A program made the translations under genes and the position numbers. Of a DNA stretch of 15,577 nucleotides, positions 14,419 to 15,577 are shown one piece after another; the stretch's first letter is position 1; each line of letters opens with the position of its first letter. This DNA comes from Chloroflexota bacterium. GTDB taxonomy: Bacteria; Chloroflexota; Dehalococcoidia; GIF9; AB-539-J10. The stretch spans positions 1 to 15,577 of the forward strand of contig JADFUZ010000080.1 of assembly GCA_015222295.1 (NCBI GenBank). The letters are read 5' to 3'. The notes under the pieces were generated by a model. The model made no database searches. It was not told where the DNA came from and saw only the letters and a program-made list of their open reading frames with translations.

Positions 14419-15477
14419 CTACGCAAAGGATAGGGGGTACTTGCCATACTCCCGTATGGCCCTGATCATCTGCACGTAGTTATCGGGTTTCACTCCGCTG
14501 TGAACAGTGTTACTGGAAGCGCAGACATATCCTCCGCCTTTTCCCGCCTTTCTTATGGCTTCCTTCACCGCTTGGCGAACGTCGTCGGTCGTTCCCCAGC
14601 TCAGCAGGGCGCCACAATCAACGCCTCCGATGAGACATACCTTGTCGCCGTACTTCTCTTTCGCCTCTCCCAGATCCATGCCTGCTGCCGGGTCTATGGG
14701 ATGTATTGCGTCAATTCCGGTCTGTACAAGCAGGTCAAAGATAGGCCAGATATTTCCGTCGGTGTGCTTCAGGCATGGCACACCCCTGCTGTGGCAGTAG
14801 TCCGCGATCTGCTTCAGCCCGGGTGTGAGGAACCTCGCAGTGAATGTCGGGGACACCATAGGGCCCTTGGTCATAGCGTAGTCACCGGTAACCCATATGG
14901 CGTCAACTCCAATATCAATGCAGTTCGTAACATACCTCATGTGGTAGTCACGCGCAATTGCGTTAACTTCATGTACGAAATCGGGCCTTTCTATCATATC
15001 GACGTACAGATTGACTTCTCCACGGATAATCTCGGCGACTGTGGTGAAGGGGTCAAGCACGGTGGCGATAATTGCCCTCTTGCCCTTATACGTCCTCACC
15101 GCCTGTTCTATTTCTGTATATCTAGAGGGCAGGTCAGGGTCGGCGCGTACGAGGGTGTTGAGGTCTTCGGGGGATTTAACGGCTGGCTCCACAGGTAGGG
15201 GATCAGTCCGGGATACTCTGGTGAATCGTCTTAGAGCTCCCCATTCATCTCGGACAATTCCCTTGGCCTCGTCCACAGTCTCGTATTTCTTGCCTTTCAT
15301 GTCGTAGTAGCAGATGGCATCGAGGTCCATGTAGTCACAGAAGTCGGCGTAGCTCAGGCCGGGCTGTATCGCATCTATCACCCTCTGGTCGATATCGATC
15401 TCCATGGTAGGCACCACGTCGGGTTCCTGACGGTTGACCGCCCGCAGCACTCTGTCTCGACCATTGAATCTCGCCAT
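14419..15477 (-). CDS. URO-D-fold methyltransferase, probable substrate-specific MT I
   Basis: URO-D-superfamily protein of 352 residues, a different subfamily from the neighbour at 12541-13587. The N-terminus (MARFNGRDRVLRAVNRQEPDVVP) is the usual start of this group. The metal-site region differs: H238-T-D240 (CLKHTDGN) replaces HxC, and C319 lies in CASSNTVHSGV near the C-terminus. Proteins with the H-x-D-G-N version are common next to corrinoid proteins as predicted substrate-specific methyltransferases, for example for methoxylated aromatics. The donor here is unknown. ATG at 15477 has GAGGG about 10 bases upstream. It is flanked by corrinoid protein genes on both sides (14 bases after one, 135 bases before the other), so it can be a partner for either. 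Confidence 0.85.
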   Translation of the reverse strand: MARFNGRDRVLRAVNRQEPDVVPTMEIDIDQRVIDAIQPGLSYADFCDYMDLDAICYYDMKGKKYETVDEAKGIVRDEWGALRRFTRVSRTDPLPVEPAVKSPEDLNTLVRADPDLPSRYTEIEQAVRTYKGKRAIIATVLDPFTTVAEIIRGEVNLYVDMIERPDFVHEVNAIARDYHMRYVTNCIDIGVDAIWVTGDYAMTKGPMVSPTFTARFLTPGLKQIADYCHSRGVPCLKHTDGNIWPIFDLLVQTGIDAIHPIDPAAGMDLGEAKEKYGDKVCLIGGVDCGALLSWGTTDDVRQAVKEAIRKAGKGGGYVCASSNTVHSGVKPDNYVQMIRAIREYGKYPLSFA

Positions 15478-15491
15478 TCTTGGTTGTCCCT

Positions 15492-15577
15492 CTAGGGTTT
15501 CCTCACCAGAGCTGCCGCTACTTTCGTAGCCTCGGGTGCGTCGGCAGCGTAGCCGTCAGCACCAATCTGGTCAGCCC
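15492..15577 (-). CDS. C-terminal end of a second corrinoid protein, cut by the right window edge
   Basis: The last 27 codons before TAG read ADQIGADGYAADAPEATK and end VAAALVRKP. This closely parallels the end of the complete corrinoid protein (TSYGADGYADNAGEAVEEAGK), matching the final helix of the B12-binding domain. It lies 14 bases before the URO-D gene start, on the same strand. Only this tail is visible, so cobalamin-binding residues cannot be checked. Confidence 0.75.
   Translation of the reverse strand, partial: ADQIGADGYAADAPEATKVAAALVRKP

Noticed and set aside
252..15307. Many plus-strand open frames of 60 to 250 codons opposite the minus-strand genes
   Set aside because: They are antisense shadows of conserved genes, lack ribosome-binding sites and show no recognisable domains.
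12541..15477. Annotating the two URO-D-fold proteins as uroporphyrinogen decarboxylase of haem synthesis
   Set aside because: Both carry metal-site motifs of cobalamin methyltransferases and flank corrinoid protein genes; there is no tetrapyrrole pathway gene nearby.

Overview
This window is a compact, strictly co-directional block of genes for corrinoid-dependent one-carbon metabolism. Every convincing gene lies on the minus strand, so the biological order runs from high to low coordinates. The organism looks like an anaerobic bacterium: Shine-Dalgarno sites are strong, one good sigma70-type promoter is visible, and the genes include bacterial formate-THF ligase, AcsE, AcsD and CooC. The carbonyl branch, however, is of archaeal type: a CdhA-like CODH alpha subunit with its ferredoxin-like insert, a CdhB-like epsilon subunit, and an acetyl-CoA synthase that starts directly at the second AcsB domain as archaeal CdhC does. 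From general knowledge, such hybrids are known in Chloroflexota (Dehalococcoidia/Anaerolineae relatives) and some other uncultured sediment bacteria. That placement is inference.

Right half (15577 to 9241), a methyltransferase system: the last residues of a corrinoid protein at the window edge; a URO-D-fold methyltransferase; a complete corrinoid protein; a second URO-D-fold methyltransferase with a MtaA-like zinc motif; a small three-cysteine protein of unknown function; an ASKHA/[2Fe-2S] corrinoid reactivase; and a pterin-binding methyltransferase. Together these resemble the four-component O-demethylase or methylamine-type systems (MT I, corrinoid protein, MT II, activating enzyme), in which a methyl group passes from a substrate to cob(I)alamin and then to tetrahydrofolate.

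Middle (9240 to 8784): 457 bases without a convincing gene. They hold a cluster of inverted repeats that can fold as a three-way junction plus a hairpin, then an inverted repeat touching the -35 box of a promoter that would give cooC an almost leaderless transcript.

Left half (8783 to 1), Wood-Ljungdahl genes: cooC, fhs, a HoxU/NuoG-like Fe-S protein, acsE, acsD, cdhA, cdhB, and the first 195 codons of the acetyl-CoA synthase gene, which runs off the left edge. From acsE onward the genes are packed with gaps of 2 to 10 bases and overlapping ribosome-binding sites. The large corrinoid Fe-S subunit (acsC) is not in the window and is expected beyond the left edge.

The likely biology is this: the right-hand system feeds methyl groups of an unidentified donor into methyl-THF; AcsE and the corrinoid Fe-S protein carry them to acetyl-CoA synthase, or the flow runs in reverse; and CdhAB supplies CO or oxidises it.
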